Assembly: GCA_038317095.1 (NCBI GenBank)
Contig: JBBQBB010000007.1
Span: forward strand, 1 to 64,000
Length of the DNA: 64,000 nt
Direction: 5' to 3'
Source: JAGXTF01 sp038317095
Lineage (GTDB): Bacteria; Bacteroidota; Bacteroidia; NS11-12g; UBA955
Part shown: positions 26,401 to 41,400 of the stretch, piece by piece
How the letters are laid out: the number at the start of each line of letters is the position of its first letter
Position numbering within the stretch: position 1 is the first letter of the stretch
The notes under the pieces: model-generated
The model's database searches: none
Seen by the model: the letters and a program-made list of their open reading frames with translations, nothing else
What the model was told of the DNA's origin: nothing
Translations under genes and position numbers: made by a program

Positions 26401-29400
26401 CAGAAACAATATAATTATTAATAATAGTTCTCCTACAGGCAGTAATGTTTTTCCATATGTTGGGCGCAGTGTTGCCATTGCAAGAAACACCACTTCAGGA
26501 ACAAATCCATTAAGTTTATGGAGCACAGCTTCTAACAATAATATACTTTATGCTGGGAATCCTAGCAATAACAATGCACTTTATTATGACTTTAATGGAT
26601 TTTACAATACATGGTGTCAATATACAACACAGGTAACCCCAAGAGACAGCAACTCTTATATGGAAAGCACACCATTTGTATCTTTGTCTTCATCCAGTGC
26701 TGATTTTTTAAGGCCTTCTTCAGCAACTCCATCCTTTGCCGAAAATAGGGCCGTTGCTATTTCAGGTTATGATTATGACTTTGATTCTACATTTAGAAAT
26801 TCTGTAACTCCTGATATTGGCGCATTTGAAGGGAGTTTTGTAAACCAGTCGCTAACCACAGGCGTTACAACCACGGTTACCCACCCATTTCCTAGCACTG
26901 GACCAGGAGGAACCAATCAGGTAATTCTACAAATAAAAATAAATACAGGATTTCAGAGAACCTGTCCTTCCAACTTAACTAAAATGGTATTTAATACTTT
27001 GGGAACAACTGCAGTTGCTGACATTTCCAAGGCACTTGTCTATTTTACAGGCACCACACCTACAATTAACATAGCAAGCGCTACTCTTTTAAGCAACGTA
27101 ACTTCCCCTTCAGGAAGATTTACAGTTAACACAACGCAACCATTGGCCTTTGGAGACAATTATATATGGTTGCTTTATGATGTAAATTGCGGTGTTTCTA
27201 CAAGCAACGTATTGGATGCGTCTTTGGATACGGTGGTTACTTCATGGGGTACTAGTACTCCAGGTTCTCCATCGGGTAATATGGCTATTTTAGCGCCATT
27301 AAGCGGTTCTTATACTATACCTAGCGCAACATTTCCAACACTGGCTGCAGCCATTAATGCATTTGACAACAGAGGATTAAGTGGTGCTGTAACATTTAAT
27401 GTAAGCGCTGGTTATTCTGAAACTGCACCGCCTACAGGTGGTGGATTTTTGATACGAGCCAATAGTGCATGCGCTAATTATACAACCACTACAAATACCT
27501 TAAAAATACAAAGATCTGGTGCTGGGGCAAATCCAATATTATATGCAAACGTGGGCACAAATTCTCCCATTAGCAGCAGAGCAGGTATACCTTTAGATGG
27601 TATTGTTACCATTAGCGGTATTGACTATACAACCTTTGATGGAATTGACTTGGTAGACAACAACACCGATGCTTTTAAAGCCGCAGAATATGGTTTTGGT
27701 TTATTTAAAAGGGCGGCAAACAATGGGGTAAAAGGAATTACAATTAGAAATTCATCAATAACTTTAAACGTTGATAACAAACAAGATGGTTCTACCTATT
27801 TTGCTGGGGGTGCTAAAGGCATTTACATGGGACCTGTTCCCTATGATTCCATGCTTAATTTATATACAGTAATCGATACAAATGGAACCAACAGTTTTAA
27901 CCGATTCGACAATCTTACCATAAAAAATGTTGCGGGTGGTGGCGTGTATTTATTTGGTTTTGCTGCGGCAACACCATTTACATTTATGGATAGAAACAAT
28001 GTAGTGAATAATTGTAGAATTACAAATTTTGGTGGCAATATGGGTAGCACAGTTTATGGTATTTTCACTACCAACCAAACAGGAAATCATACCATTAGCA
28101 ACAATACACTGGTAAATAATGATGGAACGCATACGGATGCATTTAATCCTTTGGGTGGAATCGTAATTTTTGCATCTCCCAACAGTAATTTAATAATTTC
28201 TAGCAATAAACTTACCCTGCGCAAAAAGCCTTCCTCAGGTTTGTTTTATGGCATCTTTTATAACCCAACTGGAACATCAAACGTGGTTGTAAAAAATAAT
28301 ATTTTGCGCGACTTTTTCCAGCCATATCACTCATTAAATACGAATTTGTTTTACGGAATTTTTCAAAATACGGCAACAACCGGTTTGTACGACTCCGTTT
28401 TTAACAACCAAATGCGCAATTTCAGTTTGGGTATGTCTAGCACGGTTTATGGTTTTAACCATACCAATTCTTCGAACATATCCTATTTTGCGAACAATGT
28501 TATTGATACCTTTATATTAACTCACCCACTGTCAGCAACAATAGCATTTTTGTATCAAAATTCTGGAGGTCCACCATCTAACAGCAAAGATTATTGTATC
28601 AATAATACATTTAGAAATATTCGCAGTTATTCTTTATTGTCTGGTCGTCCCATTTATGGTTTTTATAATTTGGTGAATACAAATGCAGATGTATTTATTC
28701 AAAACAATACAATAGAAAAATTGGTAACAGGCGGTCTTGTTTATTGCATATTTAGTAATACTGGAGATTCATCTTATATATCCAATAATACCATAAAAAA
28801 TGATACATCTTTAAGCAACAGTATTTATGGTATTTATTTGGGCGGTGGCAATCGTAAATTTATTTACAATAATGCAATAAGTGGCTTAACATCTTCTCCT
28901 TTGGCAATCTCTTTTGCAACCGTTGCGGGAATATACGATGTGAGTTCAACCCCAATGGTGATTTACAACAATAGAATTGCCGATATCGCTACCTATTTTA
29001 CTACAGGTAATGCATATGGTTTGTATACTCCTGGGGGTTCAAAATCTATTTATAACAATGCAATTTTTAATATCCTTGGACCCAATTTAGGTGCGGCAGA
29101 TCCTGGATTGACTGGTTATAATATTTACGGTATTCAACTCTTAGGAAATTCTGTTGGATTTACCAATCAGATTTACAACAATACAATAACTCTAAATCAA
29201 TCCACAACGCCACCTGCCAACTTCGCATCCGCAGGATTGTGGGTTGCCCGAAATGCTATTGCAGATTTAAAAAACAATATAATCATCAACAAATCTGTAC
29301 CAGGTTCTACAGGTAAAACAATTGCATTTACCCGTGCTACCAAATTTAAACCAACCCATTCTCTCACTGCCAATAAGAATATCTTTTTTACCCCAACTGG

Positions 29401-32400
29401 AACTGGGTATGCAGCTTACCGAGATTCAAATGCCAATGTAACTTCAATTTGTGCTTTTATTGATACTATGACTTTGGGAAGAGAATCTGGAAGTAAGTTT
29501 GAAGATGTTGTTTTTCAATCAACATCTATAGCCAGTGCAGTATTTTTAAAACCCACAACCACAGATGCAACTTCAGCTTCCAATGGAGGAATTTCTATTC
29601 CCTTGGTAACTGCGGATATAGTTGCTATTTCTAGAAGTGCATCAACCCCAGATATTGGCGCATATGAAGATGCATTTACTGCGCCATCCACAGGTTCTGC
29701 AACCGTAGTTTTAACACAGGCCACATCCACACCAAAAACTGGCGAACCAGATGCTAAGGTTTTACGTGCTAAAATTACACCTACAACTTCAACAGGATCT
29801 ACAATAACCCAATTTAGTTTAAACACAGCAAGCACAACTAGCGCAAGCAGAGATATAGGCAAGGCCAGAATGTATTTTACCAATTTAGATTCTAACCTTA
29901 ACCTTTTAACAGCTAAAAAATTCGGAACGGATGTTGTAACGCCTAGTGGTAGTTACAGTATTAGCGGAAATGAAATTTTGTCTTGCCAAAAAGATTATTA
30001 TTTCTGGTTGGTTTATGATATTCCATGTGCTGCACTTTCTTCTGACGTATTGGACGCATCATGTAGTCAAGTTTCTTATAGTGGTGGAACCATAACGCCA
30101 GGAACTACAAATCCCAGTGGAACACAAGCAATAAATGCACCGGTTGCTTTATCTGGCTTATATCCAATTCCTTCTGTATTCCCAACCCTAGATAGCGCCA
30201 TTAAAACTTTAAATTTTAGGGGTTTAACAGGAGGTGTTACGTTTTCAATTGCATCCTCCTATACCGAAAGTGCTCCAACCAATGGCTATTTGATGGATAT
30301 CACAGGTTGCAGTGCCAATACAAGCAGTGGCAATCGAGTTACTATTAAATCGGCTGGTGGCGGTATGCCAATTATTTATGCGCAGACCAATGGAAATGCG
30401 ACACCATTCACAAATGCTACAGGTAGCAGATTGGATGGCATTTTTACAATTAATGGCACCGATTTTATAACTTTTGATAGTTTGGATGTACGCGATACGA
30501 ATATACTTAGCAATAGGCCCATGGAGTATGCATTCGGACTGTTTAAAAAATCGCCGGGCAATGGAACTAGAAATATTATTATAAGGAATTGCAAAATTAC
30601 AAGTATGCGTTTAAACGGTGCATCAGGAACTGCCAATTCATTGTTTTTAGTGGGTTCTAAAGCAATTTACTTAAGTCCTGCATCTTATTTGGATGTAGCC
30701 AATGAATTTATACCCTCAGATACTTTTGGGGTAAACAGTTACAACTGGTTTTATGGTAACGATATACGCGGGTATTCAAATGGAATCCATTTGGAAGGGT
30801 ATAATTTGAGTGCCTTATACAACGACAAATCGAATAAAATTGGCGGATATGCTTCCAAACACGGCAATTCAATTACCAATTATGGAGGCAATACAGCGAG
30901 CAGCAATTTTGGCGTTTATGCCGATGATCAAACCAACTTAATTGTTGCTGGGAATACCATAGACAATGCAGCCAATGGTGTACCAAATTCTACCCAAACC
31001 TATGGTTTTGCAATAGACAATGCAGTTAATGCGCATACTACTGTAGACAACAATATATTCCGTATTAGAACCAATGCCACTGCAGGCGGTAGGATTGCAA
31101 TTGCAGTGTTAAACATCGATGGCAGTATTAATCGGGTGCGCAACAACGTTGTACGCGGGGGTAGAAACTTGAATGTTTCAAATACCGGTAACAATTACGG
31201 AATTTGGCTTTCCAATCTACACGCACGGGACACGGTATCCGGAAATAAAGTGCTTTTAGATACTAGCGATGGCAACGGTCAAATTATGGGTATTAATTAT
31301 GGAACTGTTACGCCATGGAATTATATTGCCAACAATACTGTAGATACTATAATATCAACATCTGCATCATTTACGAATATATTGGCAGGTATTTACCACT
31401 CTAGTGGGCTCACTGGAGATGGAAAAACAGTAATAGAAAATAACTCTATAAGAAATTTGAAAACAATAAATGCCGGGTCAATCTATGGTGTTTTTGTTAC
31501 TGGAACTTCGGTTTCACCAGACGTTACTGTTAGAAACAATTCTATCGGAAAAAGGTTTAAACCAGTTGCCAGTGGAACCAATTATGGCATGTACATTCAA
31601 AATTATGATACCTGCATTATTAATAATAATTTGATTGAAGATGACAGTATAAGTTTACAATCTTTTGGGATGTATGTTGTTTCCAATAATTACACTAGGA
31701 TTTTTAACAACAGAATACGAAATGTTTATAGCAACGGCTCTACATCTGCTGGATTGTATGCTGTTTCCAATATTGCATCCGATGTTTTTAACAACTCTAT
31801 TTCTGGAATTATTAATAACGGTTCGGGTTCACCCGTTTACGGTTTGTTGATGTCACAAACAGGCTTAGGTATTCATAATGTTTATAACAATGTTATTGGC
31901 AATGTTAGCGCGCCATTGTTCCCTAGCTCCTTGGCAGTTTATGGCGTTTATCTTGCAGGAAGTGTAACCAATACTTTTAACTTCTACCACAACACAATTC
32001 ATTTAAGATCCATACCTGCGACAACTCCCTATGGTACTGCAGCATTGTTTACAATCCCTGGTGCTATTGTCAATTTACGCAATAATATATTCAGTAACTT
32101 ATCAGGCTTTGCGGGCACAGGCCTTACTGCTGCCCATTATAGGAATTCTAATGCGTTGTCTTCGTTAAGCAATACTTCCAACAACAACTTGTATTATGCT
32201 GGGGTTCCAAGTGCCAATAATGTACTCTATTTTGACGGTTTAAATGTTAGACAAACGCTTTGTGATATGATTACCTTTATGACTCCCAGAGAAAGTTTTT
32301 CGCAAACTGACAGTGTAGGATTTAATTCCGTTAGGGATACTGGCAATGGCACTAGCTATTTGCGCATTAGACCTTCAGTTGCAAGCAATGTTGAAAGCAG

Positions 32401-35400
32401 CGGAGCTGGTATCGCTTTAGTTTCAAAAGATTTGGATGGTCATACAAGAAATGCCACCAAACCAGATTTGGGTGCAGATGAAGGCACATTTACAGCCTCG
32501 GCCTCTGGTTCACCAACCATTACAGTAGTTCAAAATAGGGCCGATGCTCCAAAAGTGGCAAATAATAATATCCTAAGAATTCAAGTAAACGTCACAGGTG
32601 CAAAGCCTTTAGTTATTACGCGCTTTGTATTTAATACTGCAGGTTCAACAACAGTTGCACCAATTACTAGAGCCAAAGTTAGCATTACGGCTGCAGATAC
32701 CAATTTTAAGACATCACCCATGTTTGGGGATTCAGTTGCAAATCCAAATGGTAGGTTTGTTGTCAATGGAGTTGGAACTGCATGCGCGGGATCTTCAAAT
32801 TACTTTTGGTTGAATTATAATATTGCCTGCAACGCTTCCACTGGAGATAGCATTGATGCTAGATTGGATAGTATTACAATTAACGGTGTAACCATTGCTG
32901 TAACAGGGGGAAATCCCGCAGGTAAAAGATCAATTGTTGGTCCATTAAATGGCAGTTATACAATACCCGGCAGTTTTACGAGTGTTCTAAACGCAATAAA
33001 CGCTTTGAATACTCGGGGCGTGAGTGGCAATGTGGTTTTCAATGTTGGAACCGGATTGGTAGAAAGAGCACCCTCAAACCAAGGATTCTTGATTTTAAAT
33101 CAAAATACTTGTGGCGATACTACCAATGCCAACCGCACGGTAATATTTAAAAAGAATGGTAGCGGAGCAAATCCACTTTTGTTAGGTGGTTCTGGAGGAA
33201 CTGCTTTGCCAAGCACAACGGGCAGGTCACTGGATGGAATTCTTACCATTGCAGGCACTGATTATATCACTTTTGATGGGTTCGATTTTACCGATACTAA
33301 CAACTACAATCCTGCCACAATGGAATATGGAATTGGATTGTTTAAACTTAGTGGAAGCAATGGTACTAGAAACATAACCATTAGAAATTGTAACATTAAT
33401 TTAAAACGGATAAATTCTAATAATTCTTCTGCCAATTTTGGTATTGGCAATACGGGAATTGTAATTGTCCCAACTGCATACGGCGACCTAGGTACGCAAA
33501 TAAACACTACAGACAGCATGGGTTCTAACTCATACAATACATTTGTAAATAATACCATTAGGGGCGTAAATATTGGAATAAGAGGACAGGGTTTCTCATC
33601 TGCAGCACCTTATTTGTTTTACGACCGTGGAAACAATTTTGGATTACGCGGTCAAGGAAATATTATTACTAATTTTGGTAACAATACCCTAAGCAGTAAT
33701 TCCTATGGAATTCAATTTTCTAACAATAGCAATATAAACGTTGCAGGAAATTATATTAGCAATTTAGAAAATGGAGGCGTTCGCACCATTTATGCGATGT
33801 ATGGAATTTTTGGATCTGGGGGTGTTGATAATAACGTAAATATTTCCGACAATACGGTTATTATCAAAGCTGGTGCGGTTAGCAATACTTTCTATGGAGT
33901 TTTTTCATCGAACTCAGGGTTGGGTAATTTAATTATTCGCAGGAATAAAATTCAAAGATTTGCTTGTCAACGCGGATTTTCGTCTTCATTTTATGGCGTA
34001 TATATAGCTTCTGCAAAAACCAATGTATTTGTAGATAGCAACTTAATAAACAACGATACTGTTTTTACAACAGCACAATTTAGCGCGATATACAATGCAA
34101 ATTCTTCTTACACGAATTTAACATTTAGAGGCAATACGGTTAGAGATATTTTCCGTTTGGGCAGCGGAAGTGCCAGCTCAGTTACAACATACGTGTTATA
34201 CAATACAGGAACAAGTATCAATTTGAGTTGCCTAGTAGAGGGCAATGTGATCAAAAATATTGTCTTAGATTCTGCTGGGGGTTCAGTTTACGGTTACTAT
34301 AACTTCGGCTCAGCTGGCGGTACTACTGCAGTTAGTACCTCTAATAATATCATTGACTCCATTCGTTTTACAGGGAATCAGCCACTGTCCCAAACCATCT
34401 GGGGTATTTATGAACAAAATGGTGGATTCCCAAAAAAGAATGTCAATAGAAACAGAATTAGCAATTTAATACCTAGCAGCGGCAATGCTTTCATATGCAC
34501 TGTTTATGGAATGCAAGTGGGATATGCCGATGTGAATAAAGATGATTCTATTTGTTTTAATACTATATATAATTTGTATGGTAACAGCTTTACTACTAGC
34601 GCAAGTATAATCTATGGAATTAACATTGCAACCAGCGCAAATTGGCGTGTTTTTGGCAATAAAATAAGCAATTTAATCAATCCGGGTGCCCATACATCTA
34701 CCAATATTTATGGAATATTTTCTAGCAGCGCAGATACCACTTTCTATGCAAACAATGTCATCGCTAACCTATCAAATACGGCTGCTAATGTTTCTTTAAA
34801 TGCGGGTGTTGGAATATTCAATTCAAGCGGGTTCGGTGTTTTTGATCATAACACAATCTTCTTGAAAAATGCAAGCAGTGGAACTAATTTTGGGAATACA
34901 GGTATTTATATTAATGCCAGTTACAACCAAATTTTAAGAAATAATTTAGTAATTAACAGGTCTACAGTATCGGGCAGCGGCTATGTTGCCGCTATCTATA
35001 GACCTGGAACAAGCACTACTTCTTTCTACAATTCAGCATCAGGAAACAATGCTTATTTTGTTGGAACTGGTAGCGGAAGATCTTTGTTTTATGACGGAAC
35101 AAATAATTATACTGCATTTCCGTTCTCGGCATATTCGGGTGCGGAGGGTAGTTCATTCCAACATTGGACAAAATTTAGAGATTCGTTAAATGTATTGAAT
35201 GCCAATTTCTTGCATATAGATACTACCTCGGCTTACAATTGTACCTTAAATGGGGCAGGCAGAGCCACTACAAATCCGGCGATATTAAGAGATATCGATA
35301 ACCAATTTAGGGTTGTTTCAAGGCCCGATGTTGGTGCTGATGAATTTAAAGAACCATCCGCAATCACCCAAAATCCTGTTTCTATGAATGTGTGTCCTGG

Positions 35401-38400
35401 ATCAACTGTAGGATTTAGAGGAAAAGCGAGTCCTTCAGGCAATTTTCAATGGCAAAAAAATAACGTTGCCATCAGCGGCGCCACATCAGATACGCTTACT
35501 TTATCAAGCGTTACAACTTCAGATACTGGTAATTTTAGATTGATGGTGGTAGGTTGCAATAATGCAGATACTACTTATACTTCAATTGCGCGGCTCAATG
35601 TTGGAACAGCATCAACAGCTGCTTCAAGTATAACAGCATCTAGAGATTCAGTCTGCAGAAATACTACAACTACTTTAACCGTAAATGGGGGTAGCTTGGG
35701 CATCGGAGCAAATTGGAACTGGTTTAGAGGAGGATGTGGATATGGCACAGGCAAGACTTTTATCGGCACAGGTTCATCCATTACCGTTACTATTGCGGCA
35801 CGGGATTCTTTCTTCGTTCGGGCAAAAGGAATATGCGATTCTACAGGTTGTGTTAAAAAAATAATTAATTTGAGAGATACTTCATTACCTGCAAGTTCTA
35901 TTTCTGGAGCCACAACAATGAATTTGGGTCAAACCAACAATCTTTCGGCAGTTGGAGGTTCCTTAGGATACTTGTCCAATTGGAAATGGTATAGTGGTAG
36001 TTGTGGTGGCACCTTGTTAAATTCTGGTAGCAATCCATTTGGTTACAAGCCAACAACATCAGGCTCAAAAACTATTTTTGTTCGGGCGGAAGGATCCTGT
36101 AACACAACCATTTGCAGATCTATAAATATCACGGTTTACGATACATCTATTGCGCCAACTGGAATAAATGGAACAAATCCAATTTGTTTAGGACAAAGTA
36201 CAACTTTGTCTGTTGTAGGTGGCACATTGGGTTCAAGTGCAGTTTGGAAATGGTACACTGCCTCCTGCGGCGGCGCTGCTGCAGGCACAGGAAATAGCAT
36301 CGTTGTTTCACCATCCGCAGCCGGTACGTTTAATTATTATGTTCGTGCAGAAGGTCTATCTGGAAATACGGCATGCGCAACCATTGCACTTGTGGTGCGT
36401 GATAGCAGCAAACCTGCAACAAGTATAAATGTTTCTGCTTCTACAATTTGCCAAGGCCAAAGTAGCACATTGACAGTTACTGGTGGAAGTTTGGGAACAA
36501 GTGCAAATTGGAAATGGTATTTAGGCGGTTGTGCAAGCGGCAGTTCAATTGGAAGTGGAACTAGTGTTACAGTATCACCAACCAGTTCTGGTACGTTTAA
36601 TTATTTTGTACGTGCGGAAGGCACTTGTAACAATAGTGTTTGTGTAAATACAACCATTACAGTAAGAGATAGTTCACTGCCCGCAACAAGTATAACAGGA
36701 ACAACCATAATATGCCTTGGAGGTTCCTCCACAATGAATATTAGTGGAGGCACGTTGGGCAATGGGGCAAGTTGGAAATGGTATTTGAGTGGCTGCGCTA
36801 GCGGAAGTTCTTTAGCAACAGGGGCAAGCTTTATTGCTTCGCCTGCTGCAGCAGGTACTTACACATATTATGCAAGGGCAGAGGGTACTTGTAATAACAC
36901 TGTTTGTAAATCACTTGTAATTACAGTGCGAGACAGCAGCAAACCTGCATCCAGTATCAATGTTTCTGCATCTACAATTTGCCAAGGCCAAAGCAGCACA
37001 TTGACAGTAAGTGGTGGAAGTTTGGGAACAGGTGCAAATTGGAAATGGTATTTAGGCGGTTGTGCAAGCGGCAGTTCAATTGGAAGTGGAACTAGTGTTA
37101 CAGTATCACCAACCAGTTCTGGTACGTTTAATTATTTTGTACGTGCGGAAGGCACTTGTAACAACAGTGTTTGTGCAAATAGAACCATTACAGTAAGAGA
37201 TAGTTCACTGCCCGCAACAAGTATAACAGGAACAAGCACAATATGCCTTGGAGGTTCCTCCACAATGAATATTAATGGAGGCACATTGGGCAATGGGGCA
37301 AGTTGGAAATGGTATCTTGGCGGCTGTGCGAGTGGCAGTTCCATTGGAACAGGCAATAGCTTTGCGGCGACACCAAACACAGCAGGTACTTATAGTTATT
37401 TTGCTAGGGCCGAAGGTGCTTGCAACAGTACAATTTGTAGAAGTTTTGTTTTGACGGTCCGCGATAGCAGCAAGGCAGCATCAAGTATTTCTGCAAGCAA
37501 AGACTCAATTTGCAGAAACAGCAACGGTACTTTGACCGCAACCGGAGGAAACCTTGGAACGGGCGCCAATTGGAGATGGTATACCACCAGCTGCGGTGTT
37601 GGCTTGCTAGGTTCCGGTGCTTCAATAACCATTACGCCGGCAGCGCAAACGACTTATTTCTTGCGCGCGGAGGGCACTTGCAATACAACAACATGCATCT
37701 CTAAAGTAATAAATATAAAGGATACGAGTGTTGCACCCACTGCAATTACTGCGACCAATGACAGCGGATGTGTGGGAGTTTCTACAACTTTAAGTATCAC
37801 CGGTGGAACCCTAGGTAAAGGGGCGAAATGGAATTGGTATAGCGGAAGTTGCGGTGGCACCTATGTTGGCACAGGCACGTCTATTACTTTTAATATTTCT
37901 GGTTCAAATACCTATTTTGTAAGAGCAGAAGGAGATTGTGGCAATTCAGCTTGTATTTCTAAACTTATAAAACTTAGAACAACAAGCAGTCCAGCCACCT
38001 CAGTTACTGCCAGTCAAACCAATATATGCATACGAACTTCGGTTAATTTAGGCCTTACTGGTGGCTCGCTGGGCACAGGAGGTAGTTGGAAGTGGTATTC
38101 CGGAACTTGCGGCGGCACGAGCTTAGGAACTGGAACTACATTAACGGTTAATCCAACAGGAACTACAACGTATTTTTTAAGGGCTGAGGATGCATGTGGA
38201 AATACGACTTGTACATCTCAAACAATTACGGTTAGAGATTCATCTGTTCCAGCAACTAGCATTAGTGGAAGCGGAACCTTGTGCGTAGGCCAAACAGCAA
38301 CTTTGTCTGTTTCAGGTGGAACTTTGGGCACAAGTGCAAGTTGGAAATGGTTTACCGGTTCATGCGGAGGAACACCAGCAGGTTCAGGTACTAGCTTGAG

Positions 38401-41400
38401 TTTAAATACAGCATCTGCATCCACTGTTACCTACTTCCTGCGGGCAGAAGGAACATGTAACAATACCATTTGTAGGAGTTTGTTGGTTACCACACGCGAC
38501 ACCAGTGCACCAGCAAGTTCTATCACAGGCACTAGTACTATATGTTTGGGCCAATCCACTACTTTTGGAATCAGCGGAGGTAGCTTAGGCACAAGCGCAA
38601 GTTGGAAATGGTATTCAAGTAGCTGTGGAACTGGTTTGGTGGCAACAGCAAATTCAATCACAGTTTCACCAACAACCGCTGGAACTTATACATATTATTT
38701 AAGGGCCGAAGGTGCTTGTAACAATACCATTTGCAGAACCGTTACATTAACAGTAAGAGATTCATCTAAACCTGCAACTTCTATATCCGGTACTTCCACT
38801 TTGTGTGTTGGACAAACAGCATCCTTGTCAGTTTCAGGTGGATCTTTGGGTACAGCCGCAAGTTGGAAATGGTATACCGGCTCATGCGGTGGAACACCAG
38901 TAGGTTCAAGTACTAGCTTGAGTTTAAATACAGCATCTTCATCCATTGTTACCTACTACTTGCGGGCAGAAGGAACATGTAACAATACGGTATGTCAAAG
39001 TTTGGTGGTTACCACGCGAGATACGAGTAAGCCAGCAAGTTCTATTACAGGTACAAGCACTATATGTTTGGGCCAATCCACTACTTTTGGAATTAGCGGA
39101 GGAAGCTTAGGTACAAGCGCAAGTTGGAAATGGTATACAGGTGGCTGTGGAACTGGTTTGTTGGCAACCGCAAATTCAATTACAGTTTCACCAAACACAG
39201 CTGGTACTTATAGTTATTTTGCTAGGGCCGAAGGTGCTTGTAACAATACCATTTGCAGAACTGTTACATTAACTGTAAGGGATACATCTAAACCTGCAAC
39301 TTCTATATCTGGTACCTCCACTTTATGTGTTGGACAAACAGCATCCTTGTCAGTTTCAGGTGGATCTTTGGGTACAGGCGCAAGTTGGAAATGGTTCACC
39401 GGTTCATGCGGTGGAACACCAGCAGGTTCAGGTACTAGTTTGAGTTTAAATACAGCATCTTCATCCAATGTTACCTACTTCCTGCGGGCAGAAGGAACAT
39501 GTAACAACACCCTTTGTCAAAGTTTAGTGGTTACAATCCGAGATACGAGCAGACCTGCAACAACTATTACTGGCACAAACAACATATGTTTGGGTAAATC
39601 CACCACTTTTGGAATTAGTGGAGGCAGCTTAGGCACTGGCGCAAGTTGGAAATGGTATACAAGTGGCTGTGGAACTGGTTTGTTGGCAACCGCAAATTCA
39701 ATTACAGTTTCACCAACAACCGCTGGAACCTATGTTTATTATTTAAGGGCCGAAGGTGCTTGTAACAATACCCTTTGCCGGTCAGTTACATTGACCGTGC
39801 AAGACTCTTCAAAACCTGCATCATCGGTTCTTGGAACCACTACGTTGTGTGTAGGACAAACTACCACATTGTCAGTTTCTGGTGGCAGTCTGGGAACGGG
39901 AGCAGTATGGAAGTGGTATAAAAATGCATGCGGCGGCACTTCTATAGGTAGCGGCGCCAGTCTTGCTTTAGCTGCAACAGCATCGGGCACAACCAGTTAT
40001 TTTGTCCGCGCGGAAGGAAGTTGCAACAGTACACTCTGTGCAAGCACCACTGTGACTATTCGAGATACATCTATTGCTCCAGTTTCAATTAGCGGAGCTA
40101 CAAATTTTTGCTTAGGAAAAACTTCTACCCTTACTATAAATGGGGGTAGTTTAGGTTTTGGTGCAAGTTGGAAATGGTATAGTGGAAGTTGCGGTGGAAC
40201 ATTCATTTCCTCTGGAACAAGCCTTACTGTTAGTCCTGCAAGCCCGGGGACATATTCATATTTTATTCGCGCTGAGGGAACTTGTAACAATACCATTTGT
40301 AGAAGCGTTATTCTAACTGTGAATGACACTAGTAAGCCTGCAATTTCAATAATTGCACCAGATACAGTATGCCGAGGAAAAGTTATAACCATGAAACGCA
40401 ATGGTGGTAGTGCAGGTTTTGGAGCATCTTGGACCTGGTTTTTAGGCGGATGCGGTGGCACGGGTACAGCTCCTGTTGGATATGGAGATAGTTTAAAGCT
40501 AGGCATGGCGTCCATTCCAGGAGTTTACAATTATTATTTGTCTACGGTTGGAGGTTGCAACGCAACATCATGCATAGGTAAAAAGATTGTTATTGTAGAT
40601 ACAAGTATCAGACCTACTAATTTCGGTCCCAATCCAGATGTATGTTTGGGTAAAACGGTTACACTTCAATTTTATGATGGAGTTCTAGGCTATAAAGGCA
40701 AATGGAATTGGTACAGTGGAAGTTGTGGTGGCACATTGGTGGGCAGTGGCCGAAGCATAAATGTTACACCTAAATCCGCTGGAACCTTTGATTATTATGT
40801 AAGGGCAGAAGGAGGATGTAATACTACTCTTTGTTCTAAAGTTAGCTTTAATATAAAAGATACAAGCAAGCCTGCTGCATTTATTACGGGTCCTGATACC
40901 GTTTGTTTGGGTATTCAAAAGATTGTGTTCAAAAGGGTTGGTGGAAGTCTAAGTGCTGGTGCAGCTTGGCTATGGCATCGCGACGGAGCTCCATGCGGAG
41001 GAAGCAGTTCAGCACCTGCTGGAACTGGAGACTCGATAATTGCAAGTTCTGGTGTAATATCTCTTGGCACGCATTACTTCTATCTCAGAGGAAGCGGAGG
41101 TTGCAACGTTACAGCGTGCATTTCAAAACGCATAGTTATTGTGGATACAAGTTCAACGCCATCTTTAATTTCTGCGACATTCAAGACTATTTGTGTTGGA
41201 CAATCGACCACATTGAGGGTTGAGGATGGTAATACTGGATATAAAGCCAACTGGAAATGGTATACTGGATCTTGCGGAGGCACTCTTGTTGGCACTGGCA
41301 TAACACTTACCGTTTCTCCTCCGTTTTCTGGCCTTTTTACTTATTACGTTAGAGCTGAAGGTGGATGCAATACAACCAAATGTGCTGTCGTTTCTGTACA

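Noticed and set aside
37132..41301. Series of minus-strand frames with similar Pro/Val-rich products
   Set aside because: They are shadows of the Ig-like modules and look alike only because the coding strand is repeated.
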